Source: Dryococelus australis
Taxonomy: Eukaryota; Arthropoda; Insecta; Phasmatodea; Phasmatidae
Reading direction: 5' to 3'
NCBI GenBank assembly: GCA_029891345.1
Contig: CM057009.1
Coordinates: 287,814,966 to 287,878,965 of the forward strand
DNA length: 64,000 bases
The notes beneath the pieces were generated by a model. It had not been told where the DNA came from. It searched no databases and was given only the letters and a program-made list of their open reading frames with translations. Shown here one piece after another: positions 45,120 through 55,990 of the stretch; within the stretch, counting starts at the first letter, position 1, and each line of letters starts with the position of its first letter. Made by a program: the position numbers and the translations under genes.

Positions 45120-48010
45120 TCAACTTCGGATTTAATCAGCCCAATGTTTCGAATGATAGGGTATACCAACCGGAAATATTTAGAGGACCAGCATTTTGAA
45201 AATAATTGACTGAGCTACTTAAAACATGTAAGTTTACTTGGCCTACCATAGCGCTAATGTGTGGAGAATTTGGTGGACATCGAGTGTTTGGTCCCTGAGA
45301 TATGGTATAAATAATTTATTTTTATTTGATGCTATCGTACACAATTAAAAAAAGAGGCTCTACATACGATGCTCTTAATGTATACTGTCTAAATACAAAT
45401 TTTAGTTGAATTTAAATAAATTGATTAAATTAATTAATATAAAGGGCAAACCTACCTAAATTATAAATAACGCCGCCATTTTCAACATCGTTTAAAAATC
45501 GACATTTAAATCATGAAAGTTTACATGGTCTTCTGTGGCAATTATGGGGTGCACAATTTGGTACAGATTTGTGTACATGTTCTAGTGTGACATTTGGTGG
45601 GAATCGGTTGATTTATCTTCGAAATATGGCATAAAACCTCGATAATTTTCATGTGGTGGTTTTCATAAATGGAGGACAAAAATTAATGTGGTAGCACATT
45701 CGATGACTGTATACTGCCAGTTTACACAGTTAAGTTAAAATAGATAACATTTCTTCGTAGATAAATCACGCGAAACTGTGATGATTTCGTAGCCACCATT
45801 CTGAAAATAAATGTATGTCATACTTAAAAAAAATACATGTATTCATATGGCTTGCCACAGTACAACATCTTCGCCAGTTTTATAAGAGTATGTTGATTGT
45901 TTCTCGAGATATCAGATATTACTTTAGATTATTTTTGATCGGGCTATCATTCAAAATGGCAGAGAAATTAGGCTCTGCACAGACATATTTGACGGTTGTA
46001 ATAATAGGCACTGCCAGCATACAAAGTTAAGTTGGAATTTGTTTAGTTGAAAAAAAAATGAGCAAAAATATTTATGTAGCCATTCTTTTGCTAATAGGTG
46101 CCTGACGTCCTTATAACTAGAGACCCGAAAAATTCGCGAGTTCAATGACCTGTAGGCAAGAATTCACAGTCTTATATACACTCATGCAGAAATAAACTGT
46201 TTATTGGTTAATTGTTTTGGTAGTAAAAGTCTTTGGTTGGGCTAACAATTTATTGCGGGTTGGTTATTTGCTCATTTATCTCCAGGAGGTGTCAAATAAC
46301 ATGTCTACCTATTACAAAAGTAACATGAACATACAAGTGTGCGAATTCCAACTTGTCTAGAAATGAACACGCGAAATTCTCGGGTCTCTGCTTATAACAT
46401 ACAATTTTACACCACCTGATGCAGTACTATTAGTGTGCTAAATTTGGTAGGAATCTGTCAAATGTTTCCTGAGATGTGACATATTAAAACTTTATTTATT
46501 CCCTTGTCGCTATCTTACAAAATGAAGGACGAAATATTTTCTGTTTAGATACAGTTGATAGTTGTAACATATACTGCCAGCATACAAAGTATTCTAAGCT
46601 CAACAGCTATATGGCCGCCATTTTGAAAATAATTGCCTGGAATGCTTTAAACATACTACTTAACATCATATGTCTCAAAACTAGTTGTTTGCTAATTTGG
46701 TAGGAACCGGTCAGTTGTTGCCTGAGATACGACATAAAATATTAATTTGATCACATGGTGCTATTTCAAGATGGCGGACAAATGATGGTTTGTTTATATA
46801 CAGTTGATATTTGTAATATCTACTGCCAAAATATAATGATACGTTAGATGTTATGATAAGGTTTCTACGATATAGTGTTTAAAGCTAATATAACTTAATC
46901 ACCGCTCTTTTAAAAATTAATTTCTGACATCAAAAATATACAATTTTACATCATCTGCCTCAGTAATACTTGTTTGCAAAATTTCATATGAATTGGCCAA
47001 TTGTTTCCCGAGATATTGCATAAAAATCTAGCTTATTTGCATGAAGCTGTCTCACAATATGGTTAACAAAAGATTCTTAATGCAATATAGATGATAGTTA
47101 TAATATATATTTTAGCATACAAAGTTACGTTGGAATTGATTACATAATTTCGACGATATAGCATTTCAACCTAAAATTGCTTTATTGCTGCAATTTCGAA
47201 CGTGTCTGTCGTGCTCAATACCAACCAGTAAACATCAACTGCATTTGTTCTGCTTGTTAGCCAAATTTGGTAGAATGATGTTAAATTATTACCGAGATAT
47301 AACTTAATAACTTTATATATTCGTATGGTACTGTTTTCCAAAATTACCGAGAAAACAGCTTATGGGGTGGAATATCTGTTGCTTGCAATATATAACTTCA
47401 GTATACAAAATTTAGTCCAGATTGTTTAAATGTTATGGTAGATATACCTAATAAATAAACAACATTTATGTGGTCAACATTTTGAAAATAAGTGCATAAT
47501 CTACTTCAATCACTTACGTTTACTTGGCCTATCTTGTTATTACTTACCTGTTAAATTGTGTGAGAATTTGTTTAATACTTTTTTATATATAATAAAAATC
47601 CTTTATTGCTTCATTTGGTGCCATTTTCCAAAGTGGTGGGCCAACAACAATATACATCTTAACATTTAATGCTTTCGTGGTGCTCTAACAGCATACAAAA
47701 TTTCATTTATATCGATTGAATGGATTTTTAATTATGACATTACCCCAAATATTTAAATGTCGGCTATTTTGATAGCAGGGGCCCGACGTGGTCAAAAACT
47801 AAAAAAGTCCAGTGTCCTTTTAAAGAATTACATGTGTACCAAGTTTGGTGGAATTAGGTTTCTCGCGTTCAAAGACTGTAAAACGGGGACTTACACATAC
47901 ACATAAAAACATCGACACACACCCATACCTACACACGAAAACATGCGCACAGACAGGAAAGTGATCTTCATAAGCCTTTCTTTCCTTCGGAAAATAGGCT
48001 AAAAATGATT
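45120..48010 (-). repeat. array of diverged ~285-bp units, minus orientation, with leader
   Basis: This is the same repeat family as 3190-5170, inverted. The landmark 'cgagatat' recurs near 45298, 45624, 45906, 46471, 46721, 47012 and 47300. The 565-bp gap between 45906 and 46471 is explained by the hAT-type MITE inserted at 46118-46390. The family leader in inverted form (agcctttctttccttcggaa) sits at the right end, about 47976-47995. Confidence 0.75.
46118..46390 (-). mobile_element. hAT-type MITE, copy 3 (8-bp TSD)
   Basis: Termini are TAGAGACCCG...GGGTCTCTG, with perfect 8-bp duplications cttataac at 46110-46117 and 46391-46398. It is inserted within a 285-bp unit. Confidence 0.95.
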
Positions 48011-49860
48011 TGATGTCGTGTAGTTATCACTCAAGTTTTACAATTGTTGTTTTCGAACTGCGGAATGGAGTGTTCGGAAGGGAATATGTCTGAGCAAGAT
48101 TAACCTGAAAGGCACGCATACTACAACATTATTTGGAATTGCCCGGTGCTAGAACTGACAAAATTTCGTCCTGTTGATAACAACCAGCACACACTGGCAG
48201 GCTACCAGAAAAAAGTTCCATTGATTGTTAATTATAATTTTCATTTTAAAAAATGGCATAAACACCATATGACACGACATAGCTTTCAAATCAAAACACT
48301 TGATCCGTCTTTGCTCCAGCCATATTTCTCCCGAAAAATTTGCGGGCAAATTAAGGTTGATATATTTGACAAACACAAAAAAAAAAAAAAAAACGCTTTT
48401 AGCATGGTAAAGGCCCGTTCACGGGTTAAAATTTTTCTTCAAAATTAATTCATTAAATTCTATATGATGCCATACGAACAACATAATCGCGGCCATTTTC
48501 TATTTCAATTTCTTAAATGTCTCATTTTCATTCAAGATTACCGTTTAGAACATGTTCTATATTTTCTTGAATCCTAAAATTCAAAAGCCATTAATAGCTT
48601 TTCTGACAATAAAAACGGAAGTAATCTCATAATAATATAGTTTTGTGCACGCATTTAAATGTGTTACAAAAAGAGGACGCATATTGTAAAAATGACCATT
48701 TGTTGTGTTTTAAGCAATTATTTTCGTGTTGTAGATCAGTCGCAGATACTTCTAAAAATGCAGGTTTGTTATTTTATTTTAACTGGCTCCATTAATAAGT
48801 CTGTGATAAATTTTCACGCGCAGACTTGAATTTTTGTTGAATGCAATTCATAGAAAGGCGAATGGAGTGACTTTTTAGGTCAACGAATTCAATAAATAAT
48901 TTATCTTGTGAAAAGGCCTTTATTCTCTTCAAAGGGCGCAAAGCATTTTGTTTTGGGAAGTGATATCCAGAAAATTAGCTGAGACACGCCTAAAATTATT
49001 TAACGTATAAAAACCCCTATCATTTCGCTCAGCCCGTCCTACACTATGTTGCGCTCTACATTACGTTTGATACCAAAAAAAAATATTATTTTTAAAATTT
49101 GTACGGAACATTGTTCAAGTCGTATGTGATAATATTTTCTTGGAATATAACATTTTTAACTTAGTACTTTTTTTTTTAAATTTTGTGTCAAATCCATTTT
49201 ATTATTGCTGCAGTCATAAAACAACTACTAACAAAGTTGTACAAATGAAAAAAAAAATAACAACAAACACTAATGCTGTGGGCTACTGCTTGACATTTGT
49301 GTTGTCAGCGTATAACAATTCGTGCATTAAAAAAAATGTTTAAAATGCTAATTTTTTTATTTAACATTTATTAATCACATATATGGCATGCTGTTTGGTG
49401 ATTACATATGTGTCACGCGATAACACATGGCATTAGTTTACTTTGTAATTTTTTTTCCTTTGTAACACTTTGATCATGGCTGCAGTAAAAGAGGAAAGTA
49501 TTTAAATTTGCTTTAAAATTATTCAAATAATATAAAATGTAATTTTTTTTTGTTCGAGGAAAATGTCATCACATACAATGCGTACAAATTGGACAAAGTC
49601 TGGTACGAATATAAAATAATTAATTGTTTCGAATCAAATACCCTTAAACCTTAAAAAACCAGCAACTAAAGATACTTCGGTATTACTAGTTATACCTACC
49701 CTTCAGATACAACGGAAGTGTTTTACGGGGGTTGTCATGAGAACTCAGGAGAGTTGGGGTCATAACTATTGAAAACTGGAGGCGGGGAGTGAAATATAAA
49801 TGTAATTGCGCTCGGCAGATTTTTCCTTTAGTGGACGCTCTGAGAGAAGACACTAACCAC
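48011..49860. other. no gene recognised
   Basis: AT-rich DNA. The 100-codon plus-strand ORF at 48146-48448 has a basic, Lys/His-rich composition and an ambiguous poly-A tract; I see no domain. It is listed only as unassigned. Confidence 0.4.
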
Positions 49861-50110
49861 TACACATGGACGCGGATTGTCCACCCTCCGCCGCCCACGC
49901 GCGGAGCGGAGTACCTGTAGTCGAATGGCGGTGTTCAGATGCACGCGTATTATCCGTACTCGTAGGAGCCGTCCGCGCAGTCCGTACGGCCGTCCGCACC
50001 GCGTGTTCCCAATGGCTCGAGTTACTGCGTACACATGTCACACTGAGGTCCGGCGCGCACGCGCTGCACAGTCACTGCCATATCCTTGTAGCGTGCATGT
50101 CACTTCAGCT

Positions 50111-50285
50111 ATGAATATCGATACGGAATTGTTAATAACGGCTGTGGAATCTTATCTCTGTATATGGGATGCATCAAATGAAGAGTACAAAAACAGGGAT
50201 AAGAGACTGAAGGCTTAGCAGGAAATATGTTGTTTCGTGGTAGACGGCTTTATGGAAAAGGATGAGGCAATGAAGAAAGAAATAA
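50111..50285 (+). pseudogene. MADF-BESS accessory protein, exon 1 (MADF N-terminal half)
   Basis: The frame opens at the ATG at 50111 with 'TELLITAVESYLCIWDAS', the first helix of a MADF (Myb/SANT-like) DNA-binding domain, then 'EEYKNRDKRLKA'. A TAG at 50216-50218 occupies the position of the conserved Trp of the 'AWQEI' motif, a single-base change from TGG. The frame then continues to a consensus donor a|gtaagt at 50286. In Harbinger elements such proteins are known to help bind and import the transposase. The upstream region is GC-rich. Confidence 0.85.
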
Positions 50286-52290
50286 GTAAGTAACAGCAAA
50301 TGGGTACATTTAACATAATGGTGTGGGTATGGAAGTATGTTGGCATACTTGTATAAATGAACGCTCAACCAAAGAAAATATGTTTGTGTCGAACCAACAT
50401 ATAACGTTTACTTTGAGTGCTATGTACAGGCGATGTAATAACACGCCGTTTACGAGTATGATTACGCACATCTCTTCCCCTTACCCACCACACCATGACA
50501 TTACTACACTCGTCCTTCTCTAGGCTAATACATATTGTTCAACATAGTCAAATATTCGACATAGGAAGTATGACAGTTAGCTTTTAACCAATGTCATGAT
50601 AAGGCAACTGAAATTAATTATAACAATTTAGTTACCACCAAATACACCTTATTTTTTAGTGGCTAAAAATGTAGCATATTGTAACGATGTTTACGTCATT
50701 GTCATTCCATAAGTCGCTAGAATACACAGATGGGGCAAACAAATGTCCAGCGTAATAGAAACTAACATTGTTTTTGAAATTATGAGTGTAGGTAAACAGT
50801 CTGGTACTATACTGCTGCAAAAAATGACAATTACAGTATTTGTGTAAAACGTTATGAGCTTTAAACCTAGGATCATTATTACTAACCGACGTGACACATT
50901 TAGGCCTAGTAGATTTGGAACCCGTTTTGCAATACGTACCACGAAGTACAACAGTTCAATGTATTTTTGCATATTGCCACGGTACCGCTCCCACACCTAC
51001 AAAATAATCTGGAAATATTGTCCGAATTGTCTTGCAGGGAATATCAGGTACCGTGCCTACATTTTCAATATCTTGAAAACCAACAACTGAAAGTGTATGT
51101 TCGAACGTGTATCTCTCCCTTGCTCTCGCAAAGTTGTGCCGCACACAACATGTTTTTACGACAGAACTGGCAGTTTTTATGTTTATATTAATAGGTCTAT
51201 GAAAAATGCGCCACCTGTTGCTGAGCATGCCAAAAGAACACTCGATAAATCTGCGAGCGCGAGTTAGCCTGTAATTGAAGATTTTCTTCTCATATGTTAA
51301 ATTCTTTCTGGCAAAAGGTCGCAAAACATTTCTTGTTAAAGCAAAAGCCTTATCGCCCACTATGACTTGTGGTAGTGGCGGTCCATCAGAACCAGGCAAA
51401 GGTTTTGGTGGTGGTATTTCCAGAGAATTATTTTCCATTTTGTCCCAAAATACACTACGTTTGAACACACTCGAATCACAATTTCTTCCACACGCCCCAG
51501 CATCAATGTAAGAGAAGCTATAGTTGACATCACAATTTGCAGACAATACAATTGAAAAGAAATGATTGTAGTTCATATAAAGCGAACCACTTTTAATAGG
51601 CTTGATGATCCGAATATGTTTGCCATCGACAGCCCCAATGCTGTTAGGGTAGTTTGGCTGACATTTGAAAACCATTACTTATATCTTGCCATCTCTCCGA
51701 TGTAGGCGCAGGCATACATTCGTCTTTGAAATTATCCCAAATTGCATGGCATACTTCTCGAACAATTTCTGAAATAGTTGATATTCCAAGTCTGTAGGAG
51801 TAGTGGAGGCTGGTGAAAGTATTGCCGCTTGCAAAATATCTGAAATAAACAGAAAATGCAGGATAAGTCAAAAGTGTTAGGTGGTCAGTGAGAGTGGTTT
51901 ACTTTTAATGTACAGACGTTCACATATACAACCAAGTCTCCAGTGCTATTACGACGACTTCTGTTCAGTCTGGATCTATTTTGCTACGTATTCCATCCTG
52001 TTCAATCTGTTTCTATCTAAATACTATATACATGGTTTTACTGCAATAGTGTATCATGTAAGTAGTGTACGGTTTGCAAAAGTCCATATTTTTCCTCAGT
52101 GTTTCGGGTGTGTTGCAATATTCTATTTTTGTGTTTGTCCGAATTACTACTAACAAATTCGTCATTTGTTCACATGTGCTGATTATACTCTAAGTGGACA
52201 AAACAATGTTACGTATATACGCGGCAGTTTTCCAGAAACGTTGTGAATATGCTCGAACAGGCAAATAGTAACAATGGTTTCTGCTCACAG
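50286..52290 (+). other. inferred intron of the MADF-BESS gene
   Basis: The donor gtaagt is at 50286 and the acceptor tttctgctcacag ends at 52290. Joining 50285 to 52291 keeps the MADF frame: the codon split a|gt continues into 'DKIQRSWKTARDAYIKS'. The intron contains, on the opposite strand, all of transposase exon 2. Confidence 0.75.
50956..51839 (-). pseudogene. HARBI1-type transposase, exon 2 (catalytic domain)
   Basis: The exon opens after acceptor tttatttcag (ending 51840) with 'YFASGNTFTSLHYSYRLG', the segment preceding the catalytic domain in PIF/Harbinger transposases. A frameshift near 51655 then moves the frame to 50956-51675, which is open for 239 codons. The DDE residues are visible: D in 'GAVDGKHIRI', D in 'VIVGDKAFAL' and E in 'RRFIECSFGML'. 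The usual 'FNYRL(S/T)RARR' and 'RWRIFHRPI' blocks are present, and the C-terminus ends 'VPWQYAKIH'. The core is therefore well preserved despite the shift. DDE_Tnp_4 family, acting in the nucleus in cut-and-paste transposition. Confidence 0.93.
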
Positions 52291-52870
52291 GTGACAAGAT
52301 ACAAAGAAGTTGGAAGACAGCCAGGGACGCCTACATTAAAAGCAGAACGAATGAAAAGAAGAAGAAATCTGGCTCGGGAGGAGGGAAGATAATTAAATAC
52401 ACCTGCTATGATCAACTCAAATGTTTAGACCATCCACAACATACAGCTACAGAAACGAACCTTGACGATAATTCACGAGATTGTAACGACGGCGATGGTA
52501 CGATTGTAACGACGACGATGGTACACATCACAACGAACGTGAAACAGAAGGTGATATTGAACCCCTCCCCCCCCTGGCCGGAAAAAAAAAAAAAACCTCT
52601 TCCACAAAGTGTCAAAACTTTGAAAGTAGTATTCTTACGCTCTTGCAAATTGAAAAAGAGAAGGAGGACGACGACGATCGTGATTTCTTACTGTCTGTGC
52701 TTCCATCGATAAAACAGTTCAATGCAGATCAAAAAAATATTGTTCCGTGCTGAATTAATGAAACTCATCATGCGTACCAAGAATTACGCCCAGCCTACCT
52801 CTACTTCAACTGAAGTACATACCCTCAAGAATCAACACGTCTTGCAACAATCTGTAACTCCTCTATAGCC
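52291..52870 (+). pseudogene. MADF-BESS accessory protein, exon 2 (MADF C-terminal half and BESS motif)
   Basis: The exon completes the MADF domain ('SWKTARDAYIKSRTNEKKKK', 'IIKYTCYDQLKCL'). A linker and an acidic stretch (EKEKEDDDD) follow, then a BESS motif 'DFLLSVLPSIKQF' and, after a poly-A frameshift at about 52733, 'LFRAELMKLI'. A further frameshift lies near 52515. A TAG at about 52864-52866 interrupts the first tandem copy where later copies have CAG. BESS motifs mediate protein-protein contacts. Together with exon 1 this is a clear MADF-BESS gene, now broken in at least four places. Confidence 0.85.
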
Positions 52871-53890
52871 ACAGAGCCTGTGTAACCAACAACGTGCTCT
52901 CACACCACATGAATACGCCTCTGATACAAGTGCATCACGAGCTACAGACCCATCATGTTCCTGGCGTACTGCAGGTCCACCAGACAATCACCTTTACCTT
53001 GGGTAAACAATAGAATGACAGAAAAATATTGTTCCGTGCTGAATTAATGAAACTCATCATGCGTACCAAGCATTACGCCCAGCCTACCTCTACTTCAATT
53101 GAAGTACATACCCTCAAGAATCAACACGTCTTGCAACAATCTGTAACTCCTCTACAGCCACAGAGCCTGTGTAACCAACAACGTGCTCTCACACCACATG
53201 AATACGCCTCTGATACAAGTGCATCACGAGCTACAGACCCATCATGTTCCTGGCGTACTGCAGGTCCACCAGACAATCACCTTTACCTTGGGTAAACAAT
53301 AGAATGACAGAAAAATATTGTTCCGTGCTGAATTAATGAAACTCATCATGCGTACCAAGCATTACGCCCAGCCTACCTCTACTTCAATTGAAGTACATAC
53401 CCTCAAGAATCAACACGTCTTGCAACAATCTGTAACTCCTCTACAGCCACAGAGCCTGTGTAACCAACAACGTGCTCTCACACCACATGAATACGCCTCT
53501 GATACAAGTGCATCACGAGCTACAGACCCATCATGTTCCTGGCGTACTGCAGGTCCACCAGACAATCACCTTTACCTTGGGTAAACAATAGAATGACAGA
53601 AAAATATTGTTCCGTGCTGAATTAATGAAACTCATCATGCGTACCAAGAATTACGCCCAGCCTACCTCTACTTCAATTGAAGTACATACCCTCAAGAATC
53701 AACACGTCTTGCAACAATCTGTAACTCCTCTACAGCCACAGAGCCTGTGTAACCAACAACGTGCTCTCACACCACATGAATACGCCTCTGATACAAGTGC
53801 ATCACGAGCTACAGACCCATCATGTTCCTGGCGTACTGCAGGTCCATCAGACAATCACCTTTACCTTGGGTAAACAATAGAATGACAGAA
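52734..53890 (+). repeat. four 289-bp tandem copies of the BESS-end coding segment
   Basis: The unit aaaaatattgttccgtgctg... recurs exactly every 289 bp (landmark at 52740, 53029, 53318 and 53607). Copies 2-4 differ at only a few bases; copy 1 differs at slightly more (including the TAG). Each of copies 2-4 has an open frame of 88 codons starting at 'FRAELMKLIMRTK' and ending 'DNHLYLG' stop. The end of the array joins 'gacagaaaaagattt'. The amplification is recent and confined to the element. Confidence 0.97.
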
Positions 53891-54711
53891 AAAGATTTTT
53901 CACACAGACGTATCAATATATATATGTCGTCAGTACATTATAACACATTAACTTTGTACGTATTGCTGTTCCGTTTTGTCATTATTCAAAGGGTTTTTTT
54001 TTTGCAAGACGTGAATTGCTCTACGATTTAATGTAACCTTTTATTATTTAGAATGAGCACAGTCCAATATATAATACATTATTTGTTTGCGCTATTTATT
54101 AGTTTACAACAATGACAATTAATACAAACGTATGTGTATCTGTATACCGTGTTGTTTTATTAGGAAAGCGACACAGGTTGATGGTATGAATTATTTCATT
54201 ACATGTCTGATGATGGAACATAACTCTTATACTTTTAACATGTAGTGTTTGACGTTGCTTTAAGAAAGGAACACGTTTATGATGAGGAAAGGGAAATTAA
54301 TCGTCTTGCCGGCTAACCCAGAAAATTATTATTTGATTCATTATGTTTGAATACTAAACCGGGAGCAATGCCAATTTAAAAATCGCCTTTTGTTTCGCAG
54401 TTTAACAGGGATAAAGCATTTCTAAACTTTTACTAAGTCAAAAATACATTCATGAGCAAACAGAATTTCTATTTTTAATAAAATACATCTTCTATTTGCT
54501 GTTTATTTTACCATTTTCTTAGGGCCTTTACTAAAGTACCTTATCGTTAAATACATTCAATGTTATCAGCAGCGAATCATACCTTTGTGTACAGACACTC
54601 ATGGAATTTTCGCTCTCCTGCGATATTTATTGAGCCGAATAGAGGCCCCTTTTCCCTTTCCACGCCACACACCTCAAATGCACTCTTTTAGAAGATCTAT
54701 CTTTACCTTAC

Positions 54712-54982
54712 CTTAGAGTAACAGCAACACGTTCCGTCGAAAACACACGGATATTCTAAAAACATCTTGTAATTTTAACTTCGGCTCCAGTTTTCCTATC
54801 AGTCCGTCAAACGATTTCACCGACATCCGAAAATAGCTACGAAACTTGTTTTCATCTTCCCTAAGGTCTATGTACAGTGTCACAAAAGCACCTTTGAGAT
54901 TTCTTTGTGCAACTAGCGGATGCACCCAATACCACCGTAATTATCTTCTCCGTTTTCTGGAGCCACACAAATACGCGGCCAT
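54712..54982 (-). pseudogene. HARBI1-type transposase, exon 1 (N-terminal)
   Basis: A candidate ATG at 54982 starts 'MAAYLCGSRKRRR', followed by an in-frame TAA at 54943-54941 and then 'WYWVHPLVAQRNLKGAF' and 'FRSYFRMSVKSFDGLIGKL', the N-terminal region typical of PIF/Harbinger transposases. A one-base shift near 54775 leads into 'STERVAVTLR' and the donor at 54711. One stop and one frameshift make it non-functional. Confidence 0.87.
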
Positions 54983-55060
54983 TATCGATGCGACACTGAT
55001 CATGTCTCGGGACTGACTGGAACTATCCGTAGTGCAGTCCGCAAACACGTGAAAGAACGC

Positions 55061-55120
55061 CATGGATTGTCCACCCTCCGCGCTCGGGTGGCAGAGGGCG
55101 GACAATCCGCGTCCATGTGT
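55061..55120. repeat. right-end hairpin of the Harbinger element
   Basis: The right terminal repeat is preceded by its own inverted copy: catggattgtccaccctc (55061-55078) and gagggcggacaatcc (55094-55108) can pair around a ~15-base GC-rich loop. The left end lacks this second copy, so the two ends are structurally asymmetrical. Confidence 0.85.
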
Positions 55121-55327
55121 AACGGCTCTAAAAAGCCTGTTCCGCGGGGGCCAAGCTAAGCGTGTATGAGAGTTTTATTAGTTATCAAACCATCGTCGTA
55201 TATTGTACTTCGACAGAAAAGTAGAATTGCCGAGGGTTGATTGCTAACTCTGGCGTAAATGATGGCTTCGTACTAAACATTTTTCGCCATGCTTAATAAA
55301 AAAAAATGAGATGTATAATTCATTCAT

Positions 55328-55465
55328 GGTTACTTCCAACGTTTCTGAAACCCTTCTAAATTTCTACTTCTAGTATATCCCTCCTCCTCGTATAAAGAAC
55401 GCTAGAAAATTACACCAGAGTACCAGCTCACCACATTCATGCGCACTCAGTTACATACTATTTTG
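55328..55465 (-). repeat. third copy of the 29.4/31.1-kb dispersed repeat
   Basis: It shares 'gaaacccttctaaatttctac', 'atatccctcctcctcgtat' and 'gcgcactcagttacata' with 31005-31150. No partner in inverted orientation was seen nearby. Confidence 0.6.
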
Positions 55466-55990
55466 CATAATAACTTACAACTATCAACTGTATCTAAACA
55501 GAAAATATTTCGTCCTTCGTTTTGTAAGATAGCGACAAGGGAATAAATAAAGTTTTGTGTCGCATCTCAGGAAACATTTGACAGATTCCTACCAAATTTA
55601 GCACACTATTAGTACTGCAGCAGGTGGTGTAAAATTGTATGTTATAAGCAGAGACCCGAGAATTTCGCGGGTTCATTTCTAGACAAGTTGGAATTCGCAC
55701 ACTTGTATGTTCATGTTACTTTTGTAATAGGTAGACATGTTATTTGACACCTCCTGGAGATAAATGAGCCAATAACAAACGCGCAATAAATTGTTAGTCC
55801 AACCAATGCCTTTTACTACCACAATAATCAACCAATAAACATTTGCTATCTGTATGAGTGTATATAAGATTGTGAAGTCTAACCCACAAGTCATAGAACT
55901 CACGAATTTCTCGGGTCTCTGGTTATAAGTACCAAAAATAAGGTACTTGTATGGAAACACAAGTATAAAACGCTTGTGGGATATGATATA
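55466..55990 (+). repeat. single 285-bp-type unit split by a hAT-type MITE
   Basis: The segment before 55649 has the unit landmarks 'aactatcaactgtatctaaac', 'gcatctcaggaaac' and 'taccaaatttagcaca'. The MITE at 55649-55921 interrupts it. Only one unit is present, in the same orientation as the 3.2-5.2 kb array. Confidence 0.7.
55649..55921 (+). mobile_element. hAT-type MITE, copy 4 (8-bp TSD)
   Basis: Termini are CAGAGACCCG...GGGTCTCTG, with perfect 8-bp duplications gttataag at 55641-55648 and 55922-55929. It is the fourth copy in the window. Confidence 0.95.

Larger units (their letters stand above)
51840..54711 (-). other. inferred 2.87-kb intron of the Harbinger transposase
   Basis: On the minus strand the donor ctaag|gtaagg (54711) and acceptor tttatttcag|a (51840) join in phase to give 'VAVTLR-YFASGN', which reads continuously across a segment conserved in HARBI1 proteins. 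The intron holds MADF-BESS exon 2 and the 289-bp tandem array, both in antisense. Confidence 0.8.
49861..55120. mobile_element. PIF/Harbinger transposon, 5.26 kb, two interdigitated genes
   Basis: Terminal inverted repeats are tacacatggacgcggattgt on the left and acaatccgcgtccatgtgt(a) on the right, matching over at least 22 bases with further similarity inward (ccctccgcc/ccctctgcc). Inside are a HARBI1-type transposase on the minus strand and a MADF-BESS protein on the plus strand, the expected two-gene content of PIF/Harbinger (transposase plus DNA-binding accessory). Both genes carry inactivating changes. The outermost bases and the 3-bp target duplication are not resolved; taa occurs near both ends (49854-49856 and 55129-55131) but not at symmetrical distance. 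Confidence 0.9.

Noticed and set aside
49828..50218. Four overlapping GC-rich ORFs near the left Harbinger end
   Set aside because: Only the frame starting at 50111 shows a MADF domain; the others are frame shadows, although the true frame is contained in the 49877-50218 ORF.
51275..51511. 78-codon plus-strand ORF
   Set aside because: Antisense shadow of the conserved transposase core.
52734..53890. Regular repeats that might suggest a CRISPR-like array
   Set aside because: The units are 289 bp with no variable spacers and code for part of a BESS protein; this is a tandem duplication in a eukaryotic transposon.
49851..55131. TAA as the Harbinger target duplication
   Set aside because: taa is present near both ends but at unequal distance from the matching terminal repeat, so it remains unproven.
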